The notes beneath the pieces were generated by a model. It was not told the origin of the DNA, made no database searches, and saw only the letters and a list, made by a program, of their open reading frames with translations. A DNA stretch of 64,000 nucleotides from Candidatus Phytoplasma solani (GTDB lineage Bacteria > Bacillota_I > Bacilli_A > Acholeplasmatales > Acholeplasmataceae). The stretch's first letter is position 1, and every line of letters starts with the position of its first letter. Of the stretch, positions 43,301 through 50,861 are shown piece by piece. Location: NCBI RefSeq assembly GCF_041729705.1, contig NZ_CP103788.1, forward strand, positions 186,001-250,000. Direction: 5' to 3'. Position numbers and translations under genes: made by a program.

Positions 43301-43906
43301 ATGTTAAGACAAGAATTATTTAAAGATTTTTTAAAAAATAAAAAGAATTTAGAAATTCGTAATCAATTAATCGAACTTCATTTACCTTTAGTCAAAAAAC
43401 TAACTTATCAATTTAAATATTATCCTCGAGTTTTAACCAAAGAAGATTTATACCAAGAAGGCGTTTTAGGATTAATCAAAGCCCTCAATAATTACCAAGA
43501 TTTAGGTTATGACTTCATTTCTTACGCCACGCCAACTATCAAATCAGAAATTAGAGAACTAGTAAGAAAAAGTCATTCTCCTTCAATCCCCCAAAAAACA
43601 ACCAAACCAAATAATATCAGCTTTAAAGAAGAAAAATACAAACAACCTAATTGGGATAAAATCCCCAATCCGCATCAATTATGTTTAAAACAAGTAAAAC
43701 ATGAATTATTAATCAAAAAATTAAAAACCAAACTAAGTAAAAATGAATTCAACGTTATTTGTTTAAGTTTTGGCATCTCTGAGCTGTTCCGTTTTTTCAT
43801 ACAACTTTTAATTTTAAAATTACTCTTTAAGACTAAAAAATTAATTGATAATTTCATATCTTTTCAAACTAAAGAAATATTGTTTTCATTCAAAAAAAGT
43901 GTCTAA
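43301..43906 (+). pseudogene. PMU sigma factor (sigF/fliA-like), C-terminus replaced by an inserted element
   Basis: The first ~157 residues match the intact copy at 59570: LPLVKKLTYQFKYYPR, then LTKEDLYQEGVLGLIKAL (sigma region 2) and the basic linker VRKSHSPSIPQKTTKP. Region 4 breaks off after VICLSFG, where a 134-bp mini-element with PMU ends enters. The remaining 40 residues (SELFRFFIQLLILKLL onwards) come from the element. Without a complete region 4 it should not recognise a -35 box. Confidence 0.8.
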
Positions 43907-43918
43907 ACTTTTGGAACA
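43785..43918. mobile_element. 134-bp mini-element with both PMU ends
   Basis: It starts TGTTCCgttttttcatacaa (the end type also seen at 45947) and finishes, inverted, with gtgtctaaacttttGGAACA (the LE type). No gene lies between. It is a non-autonomous, MITE-like deletion derivative inserted in sigF. I find no clean target-site duplication. Confidence 0.7.
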
Positions 43919-44069
43919 GGGCATTTAAATAAAAATACTATTGTTAATTATAATTACACATCAAAAAAAACAAGTTTTACGATTGAAAATATTGTATTTC
44001 ATAAGTTTTTTAATTGTTTTTTGTTATATTTTTTATTTTTATAAAAAAGTTTTTGATTATCTTATAAAA

Positions 44070-44101
44070 ATAAAAAAAGACTATCATTTTAGATAGTCTT
44101 T
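44070..44101 (-). terminator. Terminator behind the ftsH remnant
   Basis: The stem agactatc/gatagtct has A and T runs on both sides. The stretch 43919-44069 before it contains nothing that I can support. Confidence 0.7.
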
Positions 44102-44143
44102 GAAATATTTAATAATAATTCAATATTTTGTTTGAAATTAAAT

Positions 44144-44329
44144 TTAAACTAATTTATCAATTTCTTCTTTGGTAATTGTTTTTTTCTAAAAGCATATGTG
44201 TAATTTTATCTAATAAATCTTTGTTTTATTTAATAATTATTTGCACTTCTAAATAACATTTATCAATTATTTTTTTAATTTCTTTATCAATTACTTTTTT
44301 ATCTAAAAACTTCGTAACTTCAAGATGTG
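44144..44329 (-). pseudogene. 3' remnant of ftsH (hflB)
   Basis: Read leftwards it encodes DKEIKKIIDKCYLEVQIIIK, a stop, then NKDLLDKITHMLLEK and, after dropping one A from the A7 run at 44179-44185, TITKEEIDKLV and the natural stop. This is the characteristic C-terminal helix region of the membrane AAA+ protease FtsH. The ATPase and protease domains are absent. Multiple ftsH/hflB copies are known from PMUs, so this is probably PMU debris. Confidence 0.7.
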
Positions 44330-44469
44330 TACATTAACATTAATTAGATATGTTATAATATATATGTAAGAAAATAATTTTTAATATAATATATTTTGGT
44401 GATTTTGCTTGTTAATAACATTTAAATGGGTTTTCTTATAAAAACTAAAAATAAGGAGAAGTTTTATTT

Positions 44470-45249
44470 ATGATGAGAAATAACAAAATAAAAATAAAAT
44501 TTAAATTGTTATTTATAATTATTGTTTTATTACCTTGTATTTTATCGTTCAATAATTTTGTTTTTGCTGTTACAGAAATACAAAAACTAGAAAATAAAAA
44601 TTTATCAAAAGAACTAATTCTAAAAATGAATCCCATTATGACAACTTTTTTGGATGATGATATTCCAATGCCATCCTTTTTTGTCAATCAATTTAACACT
44701 CTGGATTATGTAGGATTTAAACAAAGTAATGATATTTATGATTATGATTATAAATTTATTCATAATTATGATATTGAAGGAAGATTAATAACTATGCAAC
44801 AATATAATCCTGATGGTTCGTTAAAATATAAATTTGTTTATGTATACGATGAAAAAAAATTACAAGTTATTAATATATATCTTCCAGAAGAAGATGAAGA
44901 ACCATATTTTAAATTTGTAAACACTCACAATGATGAAGGTAAATTGATAAAAATTCAGGAATTTTTTTTAGGTTTTAAAGGTGATATTTGTATTCCTTTT
45001 TACAGTAATGAAAATTTATTATTTTGTATAAAAAAATATAGCTTTCAAGAGGAATTCAAATGTTTATATAAATTTACATACAACAGCGATTATCAATTAG
45101 AAAAAATTGTAAAATATAATGATTTTCTTTTACCAGAAGAAATAAAAAAATCTTATATTTCATACAACAAAAAACAAGAATTTTCAGAGATTTCAGATTT
45201 TAATAATTATGATGTAAAACTTTGTACTTTTGTAAACACAATAGAATAA
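44470..45249 (+). CDS. Secreted protein of unknown function
   Basis: A 259-residue product with aaggag 11 bp before the ATG and a clear signal peptide: MMRNNKIKIKFK, then LLFIIIVLLPCILSF and likely cleavage in FVFAVT. The mature part contains at least three loosely repeated units (YDIEGRLITMQQYNPDGSLKY, NDEGKLIKIQEF, YNSDYQLEKIVKYND) that recall wall-associated or DUF2963-like repeats. It has no second membrane segment, so it is probably released into the host or vector cell (inference). A TATAAT box lies at 44354. It stands alone between PMU remnants, where phytoplasma effector genes often lie. Confidence 0.65.
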   Translation: MMRNNKIKIKFKLLFIIIVLLPCILSFNNFVFAVTEIQKLENKNLSKELILKMNPIMTTFLDDDIPMPSFFVNQFNTLDYVGFKQSNDIYDYDYKFIHNYDIEGRLITMQQYNPDGSLKYKFVYVYDEKKLQVINIYLPEEDEEPYFKFVNTHNDEGKLIKIQEFFLGFKGDICIPFYSNENLLFCIKKYSFQEEFKCLYKFTYNSDYQLEKIVKYNDFLLPEEIKKSYISYNKKQEFSEISDFNNYDVKLCTFVNTIE

Positions 45250-45295
45250 ATCATTGTGATTCAATGTGGTGAATGTTGGTAATTTTATGATAAAA

Positions 45296-45375
45296 TTGAG
45301 GTGTTCCAAAAGTTTAGACACTTTTTTATTTTTAAAAATTTTTTAAGACTAACTATTAAGTTAGTCTTTTTTTAT
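45296..45375 (+). mobile_element. PMU-type left end (LE), solo
   Basis: The segment begins tgaggTGTTCCaaaagttta and runs through the same A/T stretch and hairpin (agactaac/gttagtct) as at 43162. It truncates the dnaG fragment, which reads towards it. Confidence 0.75.
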
Positions 45376-45612
45376 TTTTTGTAATATTGTAATTGAATCT
45401 CCCCCTACCTTATAACTCATACAAACTGCTATATTTTTCTCAACCGAAATACAAAATGAAGCGATTTTTTCACTATGAAAAGGACAAAACGAAAAATAAT
45501 TTTTTCCCTTTCTTTTGATTTGTAAATTAGGCAACAACTCTTGAATTAAAGACAAAACAGGAGTATTTTTTTTTACATATTCTATTTTTTCTCTTGTTAA
45601 TGTTTGATTCAT
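45361..45612 (-). pseudogene. DnaG primase, N-terminal zinc-finger fragment
   Basis: I start at ATG 45612, which follows gaaagaaa. The ~83 residues correspond to the CHC2 zinc-binding domain of primase: IEYVKKNTPVLSLIQELLP, NYFSFCPFHSEKIASFCISV, then VCMSYKVGGDSITILQ. The usual CPFH and FxCxxCGxGGD layout is present, but the last cysteine is Tyr, so zinc binding is doubtful. The Toprim domain is missing because a PMU end follows. It is the remains of a PMU dnaG. Confidence 0.8.
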
Positions 45613-45739
45613 TTTATTTCTTTCATAATTATAACTACATAAAAACCAATACACCAAAGCGAATTGGTGTCTTTATTTTGCCTATAATAATCCCTTAATT
45701 TATTTTTGTTTGTTTGATAATAACCTTTAACTTGTTTTT

Positions 45740-45941
45740 TTAAAAAGGGTCATCTTTAGACTCCTTTTTTATTTTATCCACTAATGCTTTTAACTTTTCA
45801 TTGCGTTTTTCTGGCGTTATAGGAGTAGCAGGCACAAAATTAACCTCAATCTTGTTATCATCATCTACTATGTCATCATCCATAAATCCATCTATTTCGT
45901 TTAATTCATTTAAAAACTTATAAATATCTTGTTTATAAATT
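45740..45941 (-). pseudogene. C-terminal fragment of an SSB-like PMU protein
   Basis: Read leftwards the frame is open from the element end and finishes with a Lys-rich helix and an acidic tip: DDDIVDDDNKIEVNFVPATP, PEKRNEKLKALVDKIKKESK, DDPF. A DDPF-type tip is the protein-docking tail of bacterial SSB, so this is probably the 3' end of a PMU ssb. The N-terminal OB-fold is missing, cut off by the composite element at 45947. Confidence 0.55.
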
Positions 45942-45994
45942 TGCGGTGTTCCGTTTTTTCATACAACTTTTTATTTTAAAATGACTCTTTAAGA

Positions 45995-46851
45995 ATACGG
46001 ATAGATTAATTGCGTTTCAACAATGGGATTTGCGTTTCCATTGTATGTATTACAATCAGCCCCCGTCCAAACCGTACGAGCAAGTTTCCAAGCATACGGC
46101 TTTCCATAATTTACTCTCTTTCGAGAACTAATTTTGCCTTACGGCTGATTAGCTATTTATTCTTTTTTGTTCTCCAATATAGAATCTTACTCAATGTTCG
46201 CGAAAGCTTAGTTTCATTTGAAACAGATGTTGACATATTTATCAACTCCTTCCTTGATTACAGTGAATAATAGTAAATTACTAGCTACTTTCGCCTTGTA
46301 AAGGTTATTAACCTTCGCCCTGGTGGGTCATTGTGTTAGCATATTCCAATGCTAACTTTGAATTATCCACGACTATTAAATAGCTTCTTTATCCTTGAGC
46401 GTCTTGGCATTTATTCCTTGACTTGTTAATCAAATAACTAGCTTTTAGGATTCTCCAAGTTACTCTAAATATCTACCTTTGTCCTTTAGGTGAAGTAACC
46501 GCTTATGTTTTAACGTCTTTCCTGACTGTCGGTGAGATTCCAGGTTTTCTGTTAACTAGATAAACTAACCAAGACAGCAACAATATCTTGTTAGACTCTG
46601 GACTATACGGCTTCAGTAGTTTGCGTATTAGGTTAATAAATTACATCTGCTTTTCTTCTTAGACCATTTCAGGTTTATCCATGGGACAATTTGGTGGCGG
46701 TATCATCTTGACTAACTACTTCGTCTCAATCCGCTTTTATGGTCTGCTGTAATCCATTATTCTTTCGTTTAACGGACCGACCATATCCATTCAGTGTTTA
46801 TCGCACTGGTTATTGGTTAGATAACACGATATTCAGGCCTCTTTGGCGCCC
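45995..46851 (-). mobile_element. Group II intron with deleted maturase gene
   Basis: The 5' end is gggcgccaaagaggcctg at 46851 and the 3' end ctatccgtat at 45995, as in the intact copy at 60287. Domain I and the domain V hairpin (gccgtatgcttggaaacttg to cgtacggtttgg) are well kept. The maturase gene is reduced to 27 codons: MSTSVSNETKLSRTLSKILY runs straight into the old 3' end (RTKKNK, stop). About 1.66 kb were removed cleanly. Such an RNA could still splice if maturase is supplied by the intact copy (inference). Confidence 0.85.
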
Positions 46852-46920
46852 GTTGCTGTTAATATATTGTTTTTCTAGGTTGTGAGCGATATTACCGATT
46901 AGTTGAACTTTATTTAACAT
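46852..46920 (-). pseudogene. ssb 5' exon
   Basis: It encodes MLNKVQLIGNIAHNLEKQYI plus NSN, the start of a single-stranded-DNA-binding protein OB-fold. It overlaps the sigF end by 11 bp, as expected for PMU order. The intron begins directly after it. No matching 3' exon follows the intron; the element end is reached instead. Confidence 0.75.
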
Positions 46921-47553
46921 TTTTTGGTTTCTCCTTTGATTTTTTGTTATTTGGGGTTAGTTTTTGAATGGCATGTTTTTTTAATGTTTCAATTTGTGAG
47001 AGTTTTAATTTTAGTTTTTGGGCGATTTCGTGGTTGGTTAAAGTTGGTTGGTTAGTTTCGTTGATGTCGCTCAAAGTAACTCCGAAACTTAAACAAATAA
47101 CGTTGAATTCATTTTTACTTAGTTTGGTTTTTAATTTTTTGATTAATAATTCATGTTTTACTTGTTTTAACCATAATTGATGCGGATTGGGGATTTTATC
47201 CCAATTAGGTTGTTTGTATTTTTCTTCTTTAAAGCTGATATTATTTGGTTTGGTTGTTTTTTGGGGGATTGAAGGAGAATGACTTTTTCTTACTAGTTCT
47301 CTAATTTCTGATTTGATAGTTGGCGTGGCGTAAGAAATGAAGTCATAACCTAAATCTTCGTAATTATCCAGGGCTTTGATTAATCCTAAAATCCCTTCTT
47401 GATATAAATCTTCTTTGGTTAAAACTCGAGGATAATATTTAAATTGATAAACTAGTTTTTTTACCAAAGGTAAATGAAGTTCAATTAATTGTTCTCGTAT
47501 TTCTAAATTCTTTTTATTTTTAAAAAATCTTTAAATAATTCTTGTCTTAACAT
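46910..47553 (-). pseudogene. PMU sigma factor copy with a poly(A) frameshift
   Basis: ATG 47553 and the first 12 codons match the other copies (MLRQELFKDF), but the A run after gattttt has five A (plus-strand T 47517-47521) instead of six, so the frame stops a few codons later. From about 47467 the correct frame runs to 46910 with regions 2 and 4 intact (LTKEDLYQEGILGLIKAL; TNHEIAQKLKLKLSQIETLK). The paralogues prove which length is ancestral. It could be rescued by slippage. Confidence 0.8.
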
Positions 47554-47561
47554 TTAATTCC

Positions 47562-47585
47562 TTTCTAAAAAACGTTTTTTTAGAA
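47562..47585. promoter_or_regulatory. Palindrome over the sigF ribosome site (copy)
   Basis: The sequence tttctaaaaaacgttttttagaaa is a perfect 24-bp inverted repeat, one base pair longer per arm than at 43271. Confidence 0.7.
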
Positions 47586-47699
47586 AAGATATGAAATTAT
47601 TTTTTTAGTCTTGGAAAAGAAAAAAAGACTAACTTAATAGTTAGTCTTAAAGAATTTTTAAAAAATAAAAAGTGTCTAAACTTTTGGAACACCTCAGAG

Positions 47700-47928
47700 T
47701 TGCGTAAGAAATGAAGTCATAACCTAAATCTTGGTAATTATTGAGGGCTTTGATTAATCCTAAAATCCCTTCCTGGTATAAATCCTCTTTGGTTAACAAT
47801 TTAGGGTAATATTTAAACTGATAAACTAGTTTTTTTACTAAAGGTAAATGAAGTGTGATTAATTGATTACGAATTTCTAAATTCTTTTGATTTTTTAAAA
47901 ATTCTTTAAATAATTCTTCTCTTAACAT
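47700..47928 (-). pseudogene. sigF 5' fragment interrupted by the composite element
   Basis: It encodes MLREELFKEFLKNQKNLEIR to LGYDFISYAT, then runs into the PMU end. It lacks the region 2 end and region 4. Its upstream palindrome is decayed (tttctaaaaactttttttgg). It is the outer, older sigF copy into which the composite element jumped. Confidence 0.8.
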
Positions 47929-48046
47929 TTAATTCCTTTCTAAAAACTTTTTTTGGGTTTTTTGGTCGTATTTACCTTATTTTAAATGAGGGACATATCG
48001 AAAAAACCCAATAAAAGGTAATGATTGGATTATATGATGAAATTAA

Positions 48047-48076
48047 TTGACAAATTAACTTTTTTTGTTGTATAAT
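48047..48076 (+). promoter_or_regulatory. Promoter of infC-rpmI-rplT
   Basis: A consensus TTGACA and TATAAT are 18 bp apart. It is about 280 bp before infC, leaving a long leader. Confidence 0.8.
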
Positions 48077-48082
48077 TAGAAA

Positions 48083-48302
48083 GGTAAGTTATATTTTTAT
48101 CGAGATTATAAATGTTTAAGAATTTTATAGTCTTTAATTTTATATGTGAAAAGAAGAGTATTTCTCTCGCCTGATGAACCTGCAAAATGGTTTTTGGGCA
48201 AATAGCACGCAAACATTTAATTTTTTCAATGAGAAACTATTTTATAGTTTCCATGCTATTAAATTTAAGAGAAATACTTTTATGGTAAGTGTTTCTCTTT
48301 TT
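48083..48302 (+). promoter_or_regulatory. Attenuator leader of infC-rpmI-rplT (L20-leader-like)
   Basis: The leader ends in a strong terminator: agagaaatactt and aagtgtttctct form a 12-bp stem followed by T6 (48267-48302). Upstream, agtatttctct near 48159-48169 is complementary to the first terminator arm and could form an antiterminator. A further hairpin gaaactat/atagtttc lies near 48231-48252. In Firmicutes this operon is controlled by L20 through such a leader; I infer the same here. The structure was not computed. Confidence 0.7.
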
Positions 48303-48354
48303 TATAGAAATATTTTTCTTAAACATTTATGTTAAACTAAAGGAGGTTTTAGAC

Positions 48355-48891
48355 ATTAAATTATTTAAAACAAAGAAAAGCCCTAATAATAAAGATTTAT
48401 ATAACGACAGAATCCCTCAAGGTTCATATTTAATTATTGATGAAAAAGGGCAAAAGTTAGGCATTTTCAATCGAACAGAAGCTTTAAAATTATCAGAGGA
48501 AAAAGAAATTGACATTGTTATTGTTAATGCTGATTCTAATCCAATGGTTGCTCGTTTAATGGATTATCAAAAACATCGTTATAACCAACAAAAGAAAAAT
48601 CGCGAAACCAAAAAAAAAGCTCAAGTTAGTGTTTTAAAAGAAATTCGCCTTAGTCCAACTATTAATACTCACGATTTAAATACTAAATTAAAACAAGTGC
48701 ATAAATTTCTAAAGCAAGGCAATAAAGTTAAAATTAGTATGCGTTTTCGTGGTCGTATGATTAATAATTATAAATTAGGAGAAACGGTTTTAAAACAAAT
48801 TATTCAAGATTTAACTAGCGTTGCTCAAATTGAAAACCCTTTGAAATTACAAGGAAACCAATTTACTGCTGTTTTAACTCCTTCAAAATAA
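48355..48891 (+). CDS. infC: Translation initiation factor IF-3, ATT start
   Basis: The strong site aaaggagg is followed after 8 bp by ATT 48355 (IKLFKTKKSPNNK), with no ATG or GTG nearby. A rare ATT start is the classic self-regulating start of infC in other bacteria. The ~178-residue protein has both IF-3 domains: VNDRIP-like YNDRIPQGSYLIID, GIFNRTEALKLSEE, NPMVARLMDYQKHRY, then KEIRLSPTINTHDL, KVKISMRFRGR and a C-terminal PLKLQGNQFTAVLTP. It binds 30S subunits and checks start codons. Confidence 0.92.
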   Translation: MKLFKTKKSPNNKDLYNDRIPQGSYLIIDEKGQKLGIFNRTEALKLSEEKEIDIVIVNADSNPMVARLMDYQKHRYNQQKKNRETKKKAQVSVLKEIRLSPTINTHDLNTKLKQVHKFLKQGNKVKISMRFRGRMINNYKLGETVLKQIIQDLTSVAQIENPLKLQGNQFTAVLTPSK

Positions 48892-49000
48892 ATTGTTCTA
48901 AAAATGATTGTTTTATTAGTTAAAAAAAGTTTTTGTATTTTTAATTTTTAGGAGTTATTTCAAATAGCCTAAGAACAAAAGAGGAAAGGAAATTAGCATA

Positions 49001-49198
49001 ATGATTAAAAAAAAATTTCATAGTGGACTGAAAAAACGTATAAAAGTTACTAAAAAGAAAAAATTATTAAGAGGTCACGCTTTTAAAAACCATCTTGCAG
49101 CTTCTAAAACCACTAAACAAAACAGACAATTAAGAGGCATGACATGTGTTGATAGTACCGATTATAAAAGAATTAAAACTCTTATTAGAGGATTATAG
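49001..49198 (+). CDS. rpmI: Ribosomal protein L35
   Basis: A 65-residue, very basic protein of the usual L35 size, with [20 protein letters not shown] and [20 protein letters not shown]. It lies between infC and rplT in the classic order, with ribosome site aggaaagga and 14 bp to the next start. Confidence 0.95.
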   Translation: MIKKKFHSGLKKRIKVTKKKKLLRGHAFKNHLAASKTTKQNRQLRGMTCVDSTDYKRIKTLIRGL

Positions 49199-49212
49199 AA
49201 AGGGAAAAGAAA

Positions 49213-50157
49213 ATGGCTAAAATTAGTTTTGTACCCGCAAGACATAAACGTCGCAAAAAAGTTTTAAAAATGGCTAAAGGTTATTTTGGTTCAAAAAGTA
49301 CTCTTTACAAAACCGCTCACGAACAAGTTATGCGTTCTTTGAAATATGCTTATAGAGATCGTAAACAAAGGAAAAGAGATTTTCGTAAATTATGGATTTC
49401 CCGCATTAACGCCGGCGCTACGGCGTTAGGAATACAATATTCTCGTTTGATGCATGGTCTTGTTTTGGCTAAAGTCGATGTCAATCGTAAAGTTTTAGCT
49501 GACTTGGCTCATCAACAACCTGAAGTTTTTGCTGATTATGTTCAATTAGCTAAAGTTACTTTGGAACAATTCCACGCAGAACTAAAAGTTCAACAAAGAT
49601 CATCATTTGAAACAACGCCAACTCAACTAACTACTCCAATAGTTAAAAAAGATCAAAAAATTGTCAAATCGAATAAAATAGCTCCAGCTCCAGTCAAACA
49701 AGAAAAAATAATTAAACATGAACAACAACTTATTACCCCTAGCAAAACAACTCCAGTAAAATCATCACAATCATCACAATTATCACAACCAACAGAACAA
49801 AAAGAACAAAAAGAACAAAAAGAACAAAAAGAACAAAAAGAACAAAAAGAACAAAAAGAACAAAAAGAACAAAAAGAACAAAAAGAACAAAAAGAACAAA
49901 AAGAACAAAAAGAACAAAAAGAACAAAAAGAACAAAAAGAACAAAAAGAACAAAAAGAACAAAAAGAACAAAAAGAACAAAAACCTGCCTCCCTTGTTCA
50001 ATTATCATCAACCTTGCCTCAAGTTTCTGTCTCCGAAATAAATCATATGTTATTGCCTGAATTAAAACAATTAGCTAAAGAATATCATATTCCTGGCGTC
50101 TATAAACTTAAAAAAGCGGAGATAGTTGCTCTTTTAATTGAAATGTTTACTAAATAA
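49213..50157 (+). CDS. rplT: Ribosomal protein L20 with repeat linker and C-terminal Rho_N-like domain
   Basis: Residues 1-118 are a complete L20 ([53 protein letters not shown]). The usual protein ends there, but this one has 314 residues. A Lys/Gln/Pro-rich linker (119-194) leads into 20 perfect KEQ repeats (about 197-256), then a compact domain [20 protein letters not shown] then [15 protein letters not shown], which resembles the Rho N-terminal (SAP-like) nucleic-acid-binding domain. The reading frame is continuous. What the fusion does is unknown; a link between ribosome assembly, RNA binding or operon attenuation is possible (inference). Confidence 0.88.
   Translation: MAKISFVPARHKRRKKVLKMAKGYFGSKSTLYKTAHEQVMRSLKYAYRDRKQRKRDFRKLWISRINAGATALGIQYSRLMHGLVLAKVDVNRKVLADLAHQQPEVFADYVQLAKVTLEQFHAELKVQQRSSFETTPTQLTTPIVKKDQKIVKSNKIAPAPVKQEKIIKHEQQLITPSKTTPVKSSQSSQLSQPTEQKEQKEQKEQKEQKEQKEQKEQKEQKEQKEQKEQKEQKEQKEQKEQKEQKEQKEQKEQKEQKPASLVQLSSTLPQVSVSEINHMLLPELKQLAKEYHIPGVYKLKKAEIVALLIEMFTK
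49801..49980 (+). repeat. Twenty perfect 9-bp repeats (aaagaacaa)
   Basis: 180 bp consist of exactly 20 uninterrupted copies of aaagaacaa, encoding KEQ. The absence of any substitution points to recent expansion by slippage, so the copy number is probably variable between strains. Confidence 0.95.
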
Positions 50158-50234
50158 AATTCACATTTGTTAATTACTCAAAGATCAGTCACGGAACTGT
50201 TTTTATATTTTTAAAAAAATAAGGAGTATATGAT

Positions 50235-50858
50235 ATGAGTCAAATCCAAAAAAGAAATATTCAAGGTTTAGGAACTATATTTTTAAGTGTTTTTTTTCTT
50301 ATGATTGCGATATTTTGTTTTTTAGACAAATCATTTACAATTGGACAATTAAAAGTTCAATTAGGAAATATTTTTTTAGGATTTCTTTTACTTTTATTTA
50401 CGTATTTGGTAGTTTTTAAAAAATATAAAAAAACACGTTCTAAAGTTCGTTTTATTTTTGCTTTTGAAGTTCTTTTGTTTGTAATAATTATTATTATAGG
50501 TTTTTTATTGCCGGGGTTAGGATTATTTTCAGTTGAAGCATTTAGTACAAGATATCGTTTTATTGGTCGATTTTTAGAATTTAATTATTGTTTGGCGTTT
50601 CTTTTGTTATTGCATAGTTTTATTGAATTACATATTAAATATTTTCAAAAAGAAAATTCAATCATTTTTACTTTATATCTTTTCATGTTTGGTGTAGGCT
50701 GTTTTGGTGTTGCCAGAGATGTCTTTGGCAATGCAAGAGACATTATTTTAAAAACAATAGCTATTTTATCTTTTTTACAATTCTTTTATCTTGCTTTTGT
50801 AGGTATTAAAAAAAAAATATCTAATAATAATGCTAAAACATCATCCAAGGGAGAATAA
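50235..50858 (+). CDS. Membrane protein with about six helices
   Basis: A 207-residue protein with ribosome site aaggag. Hydrophobic segments lie around TIFLSVFFLMIAIFCFL, NIFLGFLLLLFTYLVVF, FAFEVLLFVIIIIIGFL, CLAFLLLLHSFIEL, FTLYLFMFGVGCFGV and TIAILSFLQFFYLAFVGI, with a basic, Ser-rich C-terminus. I recognise no family motif. It ends 4 bp before the M42 peptidase start, so the two may be co-translated. Function unknown. Confidence 0.7.
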   Translation: MSQIQKRNIQGLGTIFLSVFFLMIAIFCFLDKSFTIGQLKVQLGNIFLGFLLLLFTYLVVFKKYKKTRSKVRFIFAFEVLLFVIIIIIGFLLPGLGLFSVEAFSTRYRFIGRFLEFNYCLAFLLLLHSFIELHIKYFQKENSIIFTLYLFMFGVGCFGVARDVFGNARDIILKTIAILSFLQFFYLAFVGIKKKISNNNAKTSSKGE

Positions 50859-50861
50859 AAC

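Larger units (their letters stand above)
45947..47691 (-). mobile_element. Composite mini-PMU: two ends, sigF, ssb 5' exon, ORF-less intron
   Basis: The left boundary TGTTCCgttttttcatacaa points inwards and the right boundary agtttagacactt-type sequence (inverted, ending GGAACA at 47686-47691) points inwards too. Between them, leftwards, lie sigF (frameshifted), the first 23 codons of ssb and an ORF-deleted group II intron. No transposase is present. It interrupts another sigF copy (47700-47928) on one side and borders the SSB-like tail on the other. Confidence 0.7.

Noticed and set aside
43785-43918. Novel C-terminal sigma domain in the 43301 gene
   Set aside because: The hydrophobic end is translated from an inserted mini-element, not a real domain.
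49801-49980. Possible CRISPR array
   Set aside because: The 9-bp repeats are contiguous without spacers, in frame inside a gene, and no cas genes are present.
49739-50011. Long leftward hydrophobic frames (repeating FVL or FLF)
   Set aside because: They are the reverse complement of the KEQ repeat inside rplT. No start signal is present and the composition follows from the repeat.
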